Source: Glycine soja (Eukaryota; Streptophyta; Magnoliopsida; Fabales; Fabaceae). From it: a stretch of DNA of 64,000 nucleotides. Location of the stretch: the NCBI RefSeq assembly GCF_004193775.1, contig NC_041009.1, positions 42,525,534 through 42,589,533 of the forward strand. The letters run 5' to 3'. The translations under genes and the position numbers were made by a program. This document shows, piece after piece, positions 38,916 to 49,170 of the stretch (position 1 is its first letter; every line of letters starts with the position of its first letter). The notes under the pieces were generated by a model. It did no database searches. It saw only the letters and a program-made list of their open reading frames with translations, and was not told the DNA's origin.

Positions 38916-39041
38916 ATGGTTTCTGTTTATGATGAGATCCGCAGCCGCAAGGTACAGCGGCAGAAGGCCCTGCCACCGTCTTGGCAACTCCTCCAAACTG
39001 ACTTCTATTTCTGTGTCACAGTGAGCACAAGATTGAGCTAA
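38916..39041 (+). CDS. Short basic frame behind a TATA box, unrecognised
   Basis: The 41-residue frame begins MVSVYDEIRSRKVQRQKALP and has a GC-rich middle unlike its AT-rich surroundings. I do not recognise it. It may be the first exon of a longer gene: GTGAGC inside the frame (39021) is a good donor. No partner exon is evident downstream, where inverted repeats begin within 150 bases. It could also be a truncated copy of a gene elsewhere. Confidence 0.3.
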   Translation: MVSVYDEIRSRKVQRQKALPPSWQLLQTDFYFCVTVSTRLS

Positions 39042-39189
39042 AACAAAATTTGTGTAAGATAATCTTCATATGTTTAAATTCAAAGTTACACATGATTGAC
39101 TACTTCCCTACATATATAAAGTTATAAACATACAAGACTCTTCTAATTTATCCATACTTTAAAAAAAATTGATTAATTTAGTTAATAAC

Positions 39190-39440
39190 AAAATTTAAAT
39201 ATTTTTTAATCTTTATAATGTAGTTTTTTGTTTTGTTTTTGTCCTTATATTTTTTTAGTCTTTATTTATTTTTCATCCTTATAATGTTTTAAATAATATT
39301 TTTTATCGTTCAAAATATTATCTAAAGTATTTTAAGGATTAAAAATAAAATAAATATAATTTAATAAGATTAAATATAATTTTTTATAAGGATAAAAACA
39401 AAAAAATACTAAATTATAAAGAGTATAAAGATATTTAAAC
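39190..39440. mobile_element. MITE-like inverted-repeat element
   Basis: The left arm around 39205-39255 (TTTATAATGTAGTTTTTTG, then TTTTTGTCCTTAT) is mirrored by the right arm at about 39388-39437 (ATAAGGATAAAAACAAAAAA, then ACTAAATTATAAAG). The core is AT-rich and non-coding. Confidence 0.6.
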
Positions 39441-39587
39441 CTAGAAAAAGATCGAGGGAACAACAAAGGGCATCAATGAATGGGATAAAGCTATTCTGGA
39501 GCAAGTGGAGGCCAAATTAGGGTTAAGGTCAGAAAAAATGTGTGACACCAGACACGTCAATATGGTAACATGTCAAGTGTCTTTATT

Positions 39588-39755
39588 GTTTAATCGGGAC
39601 AAAATACATAAGAAGATGTAATTTGACTTCTCTGTTATCCTTTTCTATGTATCCTGTGTTGTCCCATTAAAATAACATTATATAATATATAGTTATGTTA
39701 ATATTTAATGGAGCAACACACAAAAATAACATGAGAAGGAATAGAAAAGTCAGAT
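39588..39755. repeat. Compound foldback with three related arms
   Basis: Arm B (39623-39675, GACTTCTCTGTTATCC to TGTTGTCCCATTAAA) pairs with inverted arm C (39701-39754, TTTAATGGAGCAACACAC to GAAAAGTCAG). The short loop, about 39676-39700, is itself partly palindromic (AACATTAT and AGTTATGTT). Arm A (39588-39622, TTTAATCGGGACAAAATACA) is also an inverted, diverged match to arm B. So three arms alternate in direction. No coding capacity. Confidence 0.6.
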
Positions 39756-40289
39756 TCGAGAATATGGATATGAGGAACTCAAATGGTTGTGTTGTTCGGT
39801 TTTGGATCTGGACTCAACTTTGAGACCAATCACCTCATGCTTTATTTCCTAAGGGCACAAATCTTGCTTGCATCTAATCTTCTTTGCCCTATAATTATAA
39901 TTAATGTTCATCTCTGCGTTTCAAATTAAAACCTTTATGCTTTAAGCTGTGTAATCCCTGCAAATTTGTAACAGAATTAATAAAAGTGTTGTTTGCGATT
40001 TCGTATGAACATATCAAGCTTTGCTAAAATAAAAAGAAGGAATATCAAACCAAATTAATGGACTCCATCCTAAACAACAGAACCATTAAATTAACCAAAT
40101 CTATAAGTGAAATGAATAATTATAAGTTTAAGAAAAATCAAATAAAGTTACTCCAATCAAACCTTTAATTATCCAAGACATAAAATCAGCTGAACCCACT
40201 TCATATCAACAATAATTAATAGCATTAAATCTCTCTCTCTCTATATATATACTTTAAAAAAAAACAGAGGATGTGAAAATAAAATCAGT

Positions 40290-40510
40290 GGGAGATACGT
40301 GTATAATTTTCTTAAATTTAAGAAAATATTTGAGTAGATTTTAGAAAAAAGACTTATGTAATTTTTTTTAAATTTCAAAAATTGTATAATTTTTTTTAAA
40401 AAAAGATTTGTGTAATTTCTTTAAATTCAAGAGACAGGTTTGTATAAGATTTAAATAAAGAGGGAAGACTTATGTAATTTCCTTAAAGGAAAGGTCGGTG
40501 TAGTTTATTA
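40290..40510. repeat. Diverged short tandem phrases
   Basis: The phrase TTATGTAATTT or TGTGTAATTTC followed by CTTAAA recurs about five times at uneven spacing of 30-60 bases. A CT/TA run precedes it (about 40230-40250). No gene is seen. Confidence 0.45.
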
Positions 40511-40945
40511 AAAAAACAATTCTTATTTTTCTCCTCATTGCTAAAAGCATCAAGTAGTTAAATATAGTTTAGTTTTTAACAAAGAATTAAAAAAAAAAAG
40601 TGCACGCAGTGTTATATCGTAATTGATGTAAGGTGTACTTAGTAAGAAGTAAATAAATAAACGAGAAATAGGATAGACGAAAATAGACGAGAGATAAATA
40701 AAATAAATGAATATAGGCGATAAAAAGTAGATTATTTTGATTTAAGATAAATAAGAAATATATAGGAAAGAAAAAAAATACAAGACAGGCGATTCTTTTT
40801 ATAACAACACTCTTTACCATGTTATATTACACACTTTTTACTATTAATTAAAAAATATTAAAAACTATAAAATTATTTATTAGATTTATCAAATAAAAAG
40901 TAAAATTAAAAATATAATTTTCAGTAAATTTTAATTAAAAAATGA

Positions 40946-41222
40946 CTTAAATACATTTTCGGTTCATGTAATTTAACAGTTTTTTTATTTTCATCCATGA
41001 AAAAAATTTCATCTTATGTAAGATGTGTTTGTTTTATTTTTTGTTTTTAAATTATTTTAGATAATATTTTAAATAATAAAAAATATTTTAAACCGTGAAA
41101 AAATATTATTTAAAAATGAAAAATAAAGCAAATATATTTTTTAGGGATTAAAAAAAAACTATAATGACAAAAATAAAAAAGAATACAGAATTTTAAGAAT
41201 AAAAAATGTATTTAAGCCATAA
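40946..41222. mobile_element. MITE with GACTTAAATACATTTT termini
   Basis: The left terminus TGACTTAAATACATTTTCGG matches the inverted right terminus, which reads TGGCTTAAATACATTTTTTA in reverse complement. The interior is AT-rich and partly self-complementary (about 41040-41160). Flanks ATTAAAAAA and TAAAAAATA are compatible with a target duplication but are too simple to be sure. Confidence 0.65.
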
Positions 41223-41934
41223 AAAATACTAAATTTATTTTTATATATAAAATATATTCAACTAATTTAAACCCTTTTAAAAAATAACTAATCACAATAA
41301 ATTTATCAATAATTTATACTACATTTTTAAGATTATTTTTTATTTTTCTCTTCACCTAATTATTTCTCACTTAACTAATTAATGTAAGTTTTTTTATTTT
41401 TCAATCCTCATAAGAGAAAATGTAATTAATTAAGAATATTATAAAAAATATATAATTAATACACCAAACAAAGAAGAAAGTCTTGTAAAAATTAACAAAC
41501 AATAAAGTACTTAAGTTTGGTTCATACGATAAAATTAAAAGGTGTCAGACGGAAATGACAAGAAAGGGTTTGGTGCAGATGATTTCAGAAAAAAATAAGT
41601 AACCAACCAACTTGGGGTTTAAATATTTAATTTCTCATTTATCTCTACTAAATAACTATACAATATTATTTTTCTATTCTATTTCTTACTTATCTCCTTT
41701 AAAACAAGCAACACACCATATCATTTTATTATATTCTATTTTTTCCAAATTATCTCTATTTTATTTTTCTCTTCTAAAGCAAATAGAGTCTGGTATCATT
41801 TCTCCTTAACATTGAGTGCACTGTGCACACTTGAACACAAGTTTTAACAGCTCTACATTTACATATTTACATATTTTTTTTACATAAAAAAAATGTCTTC
41901 TAGTAGAGAAAAAAGAGAATACACAGCAAGGTGC

Positions 41935-41970
41935 CACGTGGAGCCAATGAGAACCCCAAGTCCCTTATCC
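41935..41970 (+). promoter_or_regulatory. G-box, CCAAT and I-box cluster of the PsbP promoter
   Basis: A perfect G-box CACGTG lies at 41935-41940 in GTGCCACGTGGAG. It is followed by a CCAAT element and an inverted I-box (CTTATCC, GGATAAG on the other strand) at about 41963-41970. G-box plus I-box is the usual light-responsive pair of plant photosynthesis promoters. The cluster lies about 200 bases upstream of the PsbP start codon. No clear TATA box lies between, as in many photosystem genes. Confidence 0.65.
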
Positions 41971-42164
41971 CACATCAGAAATCCAATCTAATGCCACCAC
42001 CAATCATTCACCTCCAAATGCAATATCCAAAAACCAGCCACATTTTCATTGCCACATCACCCACCCCACATCTAAAGCCACTTCCTAGTCCACACACACT
42101 TTGCCTACTCTAGTGTCTGATTCATAGGCCCAAGAGCAAAGAAACTAAGAAGATTTTGAGCACA

Positions 42165-44709
42165 ATGGCATCCACACAATGCTTCTTGCACCACCATGCC
42201 CTCACCACTCCAACCAGAGCTTCATCACAGCGCTTAGTTGTGAGCACCAAACCAAACCACATTGTTTGCAAGGCACAAAAGCAGGTTGTCCAAGAGGGTG
42301 AGGACACTACTAACATTGTCTCTCGCAGGTTGGCCCTCACTGTTCTCATTGGTGCTGCTGCTGTTGGCTCTAAGGTTGCACCTGCTGATGCTGCCTATGG
42401 AGAAGCTGGTATTTTACCCTTTTGCCTCTTTCTTTAGATGACCATCGCATGATTATGATCATGCAAGTTATATCTTGGTCCGAGATGGGCTAGTGTTGTT
42501 TTCCTTTTATTTTGTACAACTTTGTTCTTTTTTGGTTTTTCTGTTGTAAGGTGTTCATAGTTTGGTTGGGCACCACTTGGGCTAAACTAAGTGTTAGTAA
42601 TAAAACATTTTGCCCTGTAAAAAAAAAAAAAAAACCCTTCAATACCTCAATCCTGGAGAAAATTGAGGTCAAATGTGGCTACTATGGCGGCAACTTTTGT
42701 TTTGGAATGCAATTTGAAAAACCTTGGTATTAGCATTTAGCATTGAGATGAAATTTACAGATTTGTTGTAGAGAGAATTGTCTTTAACTGATCTGAATGG
42801 TGTTTGATGGTTCTTGTGGGATAAGGCTTTTTTGTTGTTTGTTTGAAGAGAGAATGCACAACTTGATTATATAATCAGAAAAAAATCATTGTTATTGAAC
42901 TAACGAGGAGTGCTACCAAGTACCAACACACTCTATCCACCATACTTTCTCATATTGGTTAAATTTATGTTAGTTCTACTAGTTTACTAATCGAAGCTGC
43001 GGAATTGAGAATCAGACTCTCGTATTTAGTGGGACCCACATGAGAATTTCATCTGATGATGTTAGAGAGGGTGTTGCAAGTATTTCTCTAATAGTCAGTG
43101 AGAAGGGAGCCGGTGCTTTGATTTCTTAAGGAATTCACACTTTCTTTGGTGTCATGTTCTTGGAGAAACCAAAGAACTGCAATACCTTTGCTTTTTAAAC
43201 CGAAATGCTATTTTGTTGTAAGGAAAGTGTAAGTTTACTTCTGGTTTTTGTGCATTGCCCATTCTTTGCTTGTTAGAGTTTAAAGATGAAAGAAATAGAC
43301 TGATCATAGGGACCAAACCGAGAAATTTGCATAGGTCTAGATAGTGTGCCAAAAGTGGCTTTCATTGCCCTTTGGCCTTGAAGCATAATAAGCCGACTCA
43401 AACATATTGCAGAAATTATAATTGAAAGAATGAGATTGGTGAGGATTAGGGTATTTTTTATAACTTGATTATATAGAATCTGTGATATTATATCAATAAA
43501 CCCACTATCTCAAATGTTTATACAGTCAAGTGAAGGCCAAAGAATAGTTTTTATCTCAAAAACTTTTGGGTACATTGAGAATTATAACTTCTTTATTATT
43601 GTTTTTTTTATTACAGCCAATGTGTTTGGAAAGCCAAAGACAAACACTGACTTCCTTCCATACAATGGGGATGGATTCAAACTCTCAATTCCCTCAAAGT
43701 GGAACCCAAGCAAAGAGGTTGAGTACCCAGGTCAGGTTCTTAGATATGAGGACAATTTTGACTCAACCAGCAATGTTGCTGTCATGGTCACTGCAACTGA
43801 CAAGAAGTCCATCACTGACTATGGTTCACCTGAGGAGTTCCTATCTCAGGTAAAATTATTATAAATTCTATCTTGTTTTCTGATTGATAAGGAAGGTTCA
43901 TAATATAAACAAATGTATGTACAAAATAGTTTCGAGAATATGTCTCTGAAGTTTAAAGATAATGACAGCAGTTGCTGGCTGAAATTCAAGATTTGGTTTT
44001 TCCTTTTTGTAGGTGGATTACTTGCTTGGAAAACAAGCCTTCTTTGGCCAAACTGATGCTGAGGTAATTAATTCATAATTTATGAGTAGCATTATGAGAT
44101 ACATTTTAAAACTAACAATTGTCTGCTCTCTTTTTTTTGGCAAATGCTGTTAAGAAACTAGTTAAGGAATAGGAAACAAAAATAGGAGTAAAATGTATTT
44201 AAGGTTCCTCAAGATTTGGTCAAATTTAGTTTTAGTCACTACAGTTTAAAAACTGTGGTTTTAGTCATTATTGTATTTCTGAAATGTGGTGGATTTTGCC
44301 CTTTTGACCCTATACTTCATTTTGACTTAACGAGGACTAACCGTTGCTAAATGTCATGTGTAGGAGTGATTTTATCCCAAAAATTACGTTTTTCTGACAG
44401 ATTCTATAACTTTTGAGTTTGTCCATCTTCTGAACTTTAATTTCTCAGGGTGGTTTTGATTCCAATGCTGTGGCAACTGCAAACATCTTGGAGAGTTCAA
44501 CGCCTGTCATTGATGGGAAACAGTACTACAGTTTGACTGTGTTGACAAGGACAGCTGATGGAGATGAAGGTGGCAAGCACCAGCTGATTGCAGCAACTGT
44601 GAAAGATGGCAAACTATACATTTGCAAGGCTCAAGCTGGAGACAAGAGATGGTTTAAGGGAGCAAGAAGATTTGTGGAGAGCACAGCAAGTTCTTTCAGT
44701 GTTGCCTAA
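42165..44709 (+). CDS. PSBP: PsbP, 23-kDa oxygen-evolving enhancer protein of photosystem II
   Basis: An extrinsic thylakoid-lumen subunit that supports Ca2+ and Cl- retention at the water-oxidising cluster. Coding exons 42165-42408, 43617-43849, 44013-44063 and 44449-44709 join to 262 residues. The presequence is bipartite: a Ser/Thr-rich stromal part, then a twin-arginine signal (Arg54-Arg55, hydrophobic [13 protein letters not shown]) ending in PADA. Cleavage after Ala76 leaves a mature 186-residue protein beginning [13 protein letters not shown], the standard PsbP length and start. The rest includes [34 protein letters not shown] and the C-terminus [14 protein letters not shown]. The start at 42165 is chosen because it is the first ATG and gives a normal transit peptide. 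Intron 3 carries a repeat fragment. Confidence 0.98.
44190..44385. mobile_element. Fragment of a legume TIR element in PsbP intron 3
   Basis: AAATGTATTTAAGGTTCC and TTTAGTTTTAGTCACTACAG are typical termini-derived phrases, and AGGACTAACCGTTGCTAAAT is a common inner phrase of such elements. Only part of the inverted symmetry remains (a pair TTTAGTCACTACAGTTTAAA / ACTGTGGTTTTAGTC), so this is a relic. Confidence 0.45.
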
Positions 44710-45160
44710 GAACTTATCAGTGGAGTGCTATTCTGCATGTGAATCATCTTGAAGGGGTGTGTATGTGTTGAATTATGTGGCCACTTTTTGTCCACAAGTT
44801 TCAGTTTTTGAGGCTGTTGGTTGGAGTAAGCACTTTGATTCTTAATTTTTCATGTCTTCTAAGGACTTACCCTCCTCTCTTGCCCCCCCTTTTCTCTCTT
44901 TAATTAAGCATTTTAAGTTGCTATAAGCCCTTAAGAAGCATTATGTTTATAAAGGGCTCAAGGGTCCTTTTGCAAAGTGCTTGAATATTTTGTAACAATT
45001 TTTTTATTTTAAAAAAATTATTTTATTAATGGACAAATCCTATCCTAAGGGTTATGGCTATCGTTCCATGAAAGTTTAGCAGCAGCAATTAGGTTGCACA
45101 ATTAAAATCACAAATACAACCATGGCAACCAATAAGTACATAGTAGGTTTTAACAAGTCT
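44710..45160 (+). other. 3' UTR and downstream region of PsbP
   Basis: A typical plant 3' UTR follows the stop, with T-rich and AATTATG phrases. The polyadenylation site is not fixed. No further gene is seen. Confidence 0.5.
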
Positions 45161-45164
45161 CACA

Positions 45165-45775
45165 TGGACTAAAATGGGCTAAAAATATACAATTTTAGTC
45201 ATTTATGCTTTGCATTATATTTAACTTGATCTTTTATACTTTAAAAAGTTTAGTTTTGTCCTCTTTATGTTTTTTAAGTGAGTCAAAATGGTCCTTTTAA
45301 AATAATGATTTTTTTTATTTTATTTTGAGACACAATTTTGAATCCTTTTTGACTAATTTGATATGTGAAATTTGTTCTCTTATATTCACTTGCATGGAAA
45401 CTATAAAAATAAGCTGATGTTCAAATAAAATATAGAGTTAGAAAATCACGTGAAAAATGAGTCTTACAAGCATCTAGAAAAGAATTTAATATTAGATTTT
45501 ATAATTTTTGGTTAGTTGTTGGATTCATATTTTATACAATATTTATTATGTTTTTGCCTTTTTGATTCAACCATAAGTTGGTTTTTATAGCTTTTGTGTA
45601 CATGGGTTTAATAAAATAAGTTTTACATTTTGAATCAATCACAATAGGATTCACAATCATAAACTATCATTCTTTTTGAAATGATCATTTTGATTCACTT
45701 TACAAACATAAGGGACTGAACTTAATATAATTTAAAACATAAAAGTGTCCGTTAAGTGTCACTATTTAACCTTTC
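45165..45775. mobile_element. Foldback/TIR element of about 600 bp
   Basis: The left arm about 45195-45320 (GTTTAGTTTTGTCCTCTTTA, AGTGAGTCAAAATGGTCC) is matched by the inverted right arm about 45655-45760 (reverse complement TTAAGTTCAGTCCCTTATG, AGTGAATCAAAATGATC). The arms run for 100 bases or more at about 70% similarity. The core has no transposase frame. Confidence 0.6.
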
Positions 45776-46629
45776 TTCATTTCTAATGATCTTTTAATCC
45801 ACTTCAGCTGACACCGGAGCTTAGCCTCTAAGTCTATAGGAGGAGAAGATCTTGAAGACATGATAACTACTACACGAGAGTTTTTTCAAGAGATTAATAT
45901 GGCCATCCATTAAGTGGTAGCCTCCCAATAAGGCCTTCAACACTAAGTCCTCCTCCAAGCTCAACACTTGTTTCCTAAAAGCCACCCACTATGGCTCAAG
46001 TTGGAGGGAGTACACAAAAGTTATGCACCACCAGCCACCAATGGAAATAACACACATATTCCCATTGTAAGAAACTCTAAAAGAGTTCTAGAGGCAAAAA
46101 AATCTACTTAATGATGGGATATTTGATTTGCTAAGCATCGATGTAGTAAATATCATGGATGAACACTTGCTACTGAGGACAAGTGTGGTGAGGTCTTCAC
46201 TTCAGCTGCAAGACTCGTAGAATAAAGAAGACCAAGAATCACCCTGTAGAATAAGAGAAAGATTTAGTAGCCTTTCAACAATAGACTTAGGTGTTGAGTA
46301 TAGAAGACTGAAATGCTATCTTCAAAAGATACAGTGGTTACACATGAGATGCACAAGACAAATTATGTGTGAGTGAGTTATATTTTTTATTTTAAAAAAT
46401 AAATTTAAAACTAAAAAGAATAATATTATTGTTTGTAATTAATTTTTAAACACTTTAAATATAATACGTTTAAATGCAATGCTTCACTAAGGGATATAAC
46501 ACTCATAGTAGAAGGAGCAAATTGCACTCATCTCTCCTCTATTGTGTTTATGACCTATTACACACACCCCTTAAATGTTGGACCCTTATATAAACCTCCC
46601 CTAATTTTTGCAATTTTGTTACACAAATT

Positions 46630-46892
46630 TCATGTGTATGCACATGCTCGTTCAATGATAATTTTAGACAAAAAAAAACCATATCTTAATTCTTTGCTGG
46701 CAGACAGTGTGTTCTTTGTTGGTCATGGACATGAATAATAAACTAAACCAAAAGAAGGTCATGTGTCATGCACATGCTTGTTCAATGATAATTTTAGACA
46801 AAAATACCCATATCTTCATCCTTTGTAGGGACACAATGTGTTCTTCGTTGGCCATGACCATGAACAATAAACTAAACCAAACAAATCTCATG
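46630..46892. repeat. 130-bp tandem duplication
   Basis: Copies start at about 46630 and 46760 with 130-bp period, both reading GCACATGCTTGTTCAATGAT (one C/T change) and ending near AATAAACTAAACCAAA. Mismatches of roughly 10-15% suggest an older duplication than those at 23.4 and 24.7 kb. Confidence 0.9.
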
Positions 46893-48455
46893 GAGCAAAT
46901 CAATAAATGATGGGTGTTTTGAAGAACACAACCAACCCAAAATTGGCACAACATCTATGGATAGAAATTAAAAATAAACTTCTCAAAGCAATCAACACTT
47001 CTTTGGGGTCCCCAATGGGTGATTCATTCACGTTTAGTTACCATGGGCTGCAATTGCTATTGCTCCCTAATATTCTAAGAACCAAAATTCATGATTTGGA
47101 GGGTTTAGTTTGGTTTGGTTTTGCAATTCTAGGATGAAGATTAGGGATCTGGTGTTAATTTAGAGGGAGCGGGTGTGGCAGAGGCAATCGAAGGAGGTGT
47201 AGAGGAGGTTTGTATAGAGGCGGGAGAGGTAGAATGTGGTAAGGAGTTCTGTTGCTATTGGTGGTGACTAAGTTTTGAGATAATTTGGTGAAGATTAGGG
47301 ATGATGAAATTGGTGAAAAAACACAGAATTTTTTGAACTTTTTCCTAAAAAAATTAACACTTCAATTAACAATGAGACTTAGGAGTGCAAAAATAATGAA
47401 TTTTAATCAAGAAGATGCGAGTGTAATAAGCCACCATCAACCTAGGAGGTGAGTATAATTTACTCTAACAACAACCATGCCAATTGATAGGAGCTTAAAG
47501 AATGATACATAGACACAACTATGCCAATTGACAATAACAACACACATGAATACTTCTACAACATAAATTTAAACATCCTCTAACAAAAATAGAAAAATTA
47601 ATATAAAATGAATACTTCTACAATATAAATTTTTATATCAATCTTTCATATCAACGGAAATAACAATGCTTCCACAAACACACATATAATTTATAGTATA
47701 GATGAAAAAATAAAAATTATAGATAATAACAACAGAGTGAAAACATCATATTTGTGAGAAAAATATATATTTAAATAATAAAACAACCATTTACTGCTAT
47801 AAAAAAAGACTACCATTTACTAATTAAACAACCCACTATTTTATTGGTATCTAGCTTAACTAACTCATTAAATCCAACTTGTATTAACATCTCTATCAAA
47901 TATTATTTAATAATTAACAAATACTCCAAGTTCTAAACAACTTAAATTATGCAACACCAAGTTCTAACCACTTATAATCAAACAAATGTACACATACATC
48001 AATGGACATTAAATATCCATACTTTTTTATTTTTCTTCTTATTTTCAAAAGGGTCAGTTCAAGTATGTACAACTATTTTCGAGTACAATACTTAGGTATG
48101 AATAATATATTTTTTTTTGACAATTTGTCTTGATTGATTGAAATTTATGAAATGCATCTAACAAGAATGGTACTATTTTCATGGTTACAAAGGAAAACAA
48201 AAATGCAACAGTTGAATTAAGTAGGAAGGAAGCTAGGTATATACCAAACCACAAAGCCCAAATAATTTAAAAAACTGAACCACAAAGACAATACCAAACA
48301 AACAAAGGGTGATTATCGGAAAAAACAAACAATGGGAAATGTAATGCAGTGAGACGAAGAGCAGAAGAAGCCAATAGATTAGATTAAGAAAGAAAAAGGA
48401 GAAAATAGAAAGAAAAATAAAAGAGAAGAGAATTCAGTGGAATAATCGATGAAAA
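46893..48455. other. Intergenic stretch upstream of the WDR26-like gene
   Basis: No gene is supported. Between 47160 and 47240 is a purine/G-rich patch. The last 150 bases are AG-rich and lead to the promoter. Confidence 0.5.
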
Positions 48456-48460
48456 ATTTC

Positions 48461-48470
48461 TCTATATAAA
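48461..48470 (+). promoter_or_regulatory. TATA box of the WDR26-like gene
   Basis: TCTATATAAAGAG is a strong TATA box, placing the transcription start near 48495 in an AG/CT-rich leader. Confidence 0.65.
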
Positions 48471-48494
48471 GAGATATCCACACACAACACAAAC

Positions 48495-48668
48495 TCTTCT
48501 TCTTCTGTGCTTCGGTAACTGCAGAGAGAAAGGAAGAAAAGAGAAGAAGAAGAAGAAACATTGCGAAGCATAGAACTTAGAACCAAGCGGAAGGAGGAAT
48601 CGGCGGTGCTCCCCCGGCAATCGCTCATCGGCGCCGGCGAACTTCAGATCGCTTCTCTTGCTTCTCCG
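48495..48668 (+). other. 5' UTR exon of the WDR26-like gene
   Basis: The leader ends in CTTCTCCG|GTAAGT at 48668/48669, a strong donor. The likely acceptor is TGTGTGCAG at 49056, or TTTTTTTCAG at 49083, both before the ATG at 49171. The 5' UTR intron of about 390 bp is GC-richer than its surroundings, as is common for expressed plant genes. Confidence 0.65.
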
Positions 48669-49170
48669 GTAAGTCGGTGGATCATCACCGCCGCGTTCTT
48701 CTGTTTCCTCACTTCGTGGATCTGCGGTTTCTGTTGCCGATTGTCGCGTTTCTCTATCGTTCGGTTCATTTCCGATTCTTGTTTGTGAAAGTAGATTTTT
48801 CGTGTTCGTGATTTTTTAGTTCGTTAGCGTCTTCGGTGTGTGCGTTCGCGGTTTAGCGTCGGTTTGGTGTTTACGGATTAGAATCTGGTGGATGTGTTGT
48901 GTTGTTTAGGGAATATGAGTATGTTCTTGTTTTTGTTGCGGATTGTGGTTAATCGATGATTCAATTCGAGGAACTTGGTTTTGCTGTTCTGATTTGTGGT
49001 TCTTGTGACGAGTTTTATGGTTGTTTGGTTATTTATTGTTGGTTTTCTGTGTGCAGAGGTTTGTGCCTTGCGGTTTTTTTCAGAGGCATTTGTTGTTGGA
49101 AATCTTGCAGTACGGGTTTGTTTGGCTCACCGGTGGAAAATTGTTATATATGGGCTGAGGTGTGCTTTTC

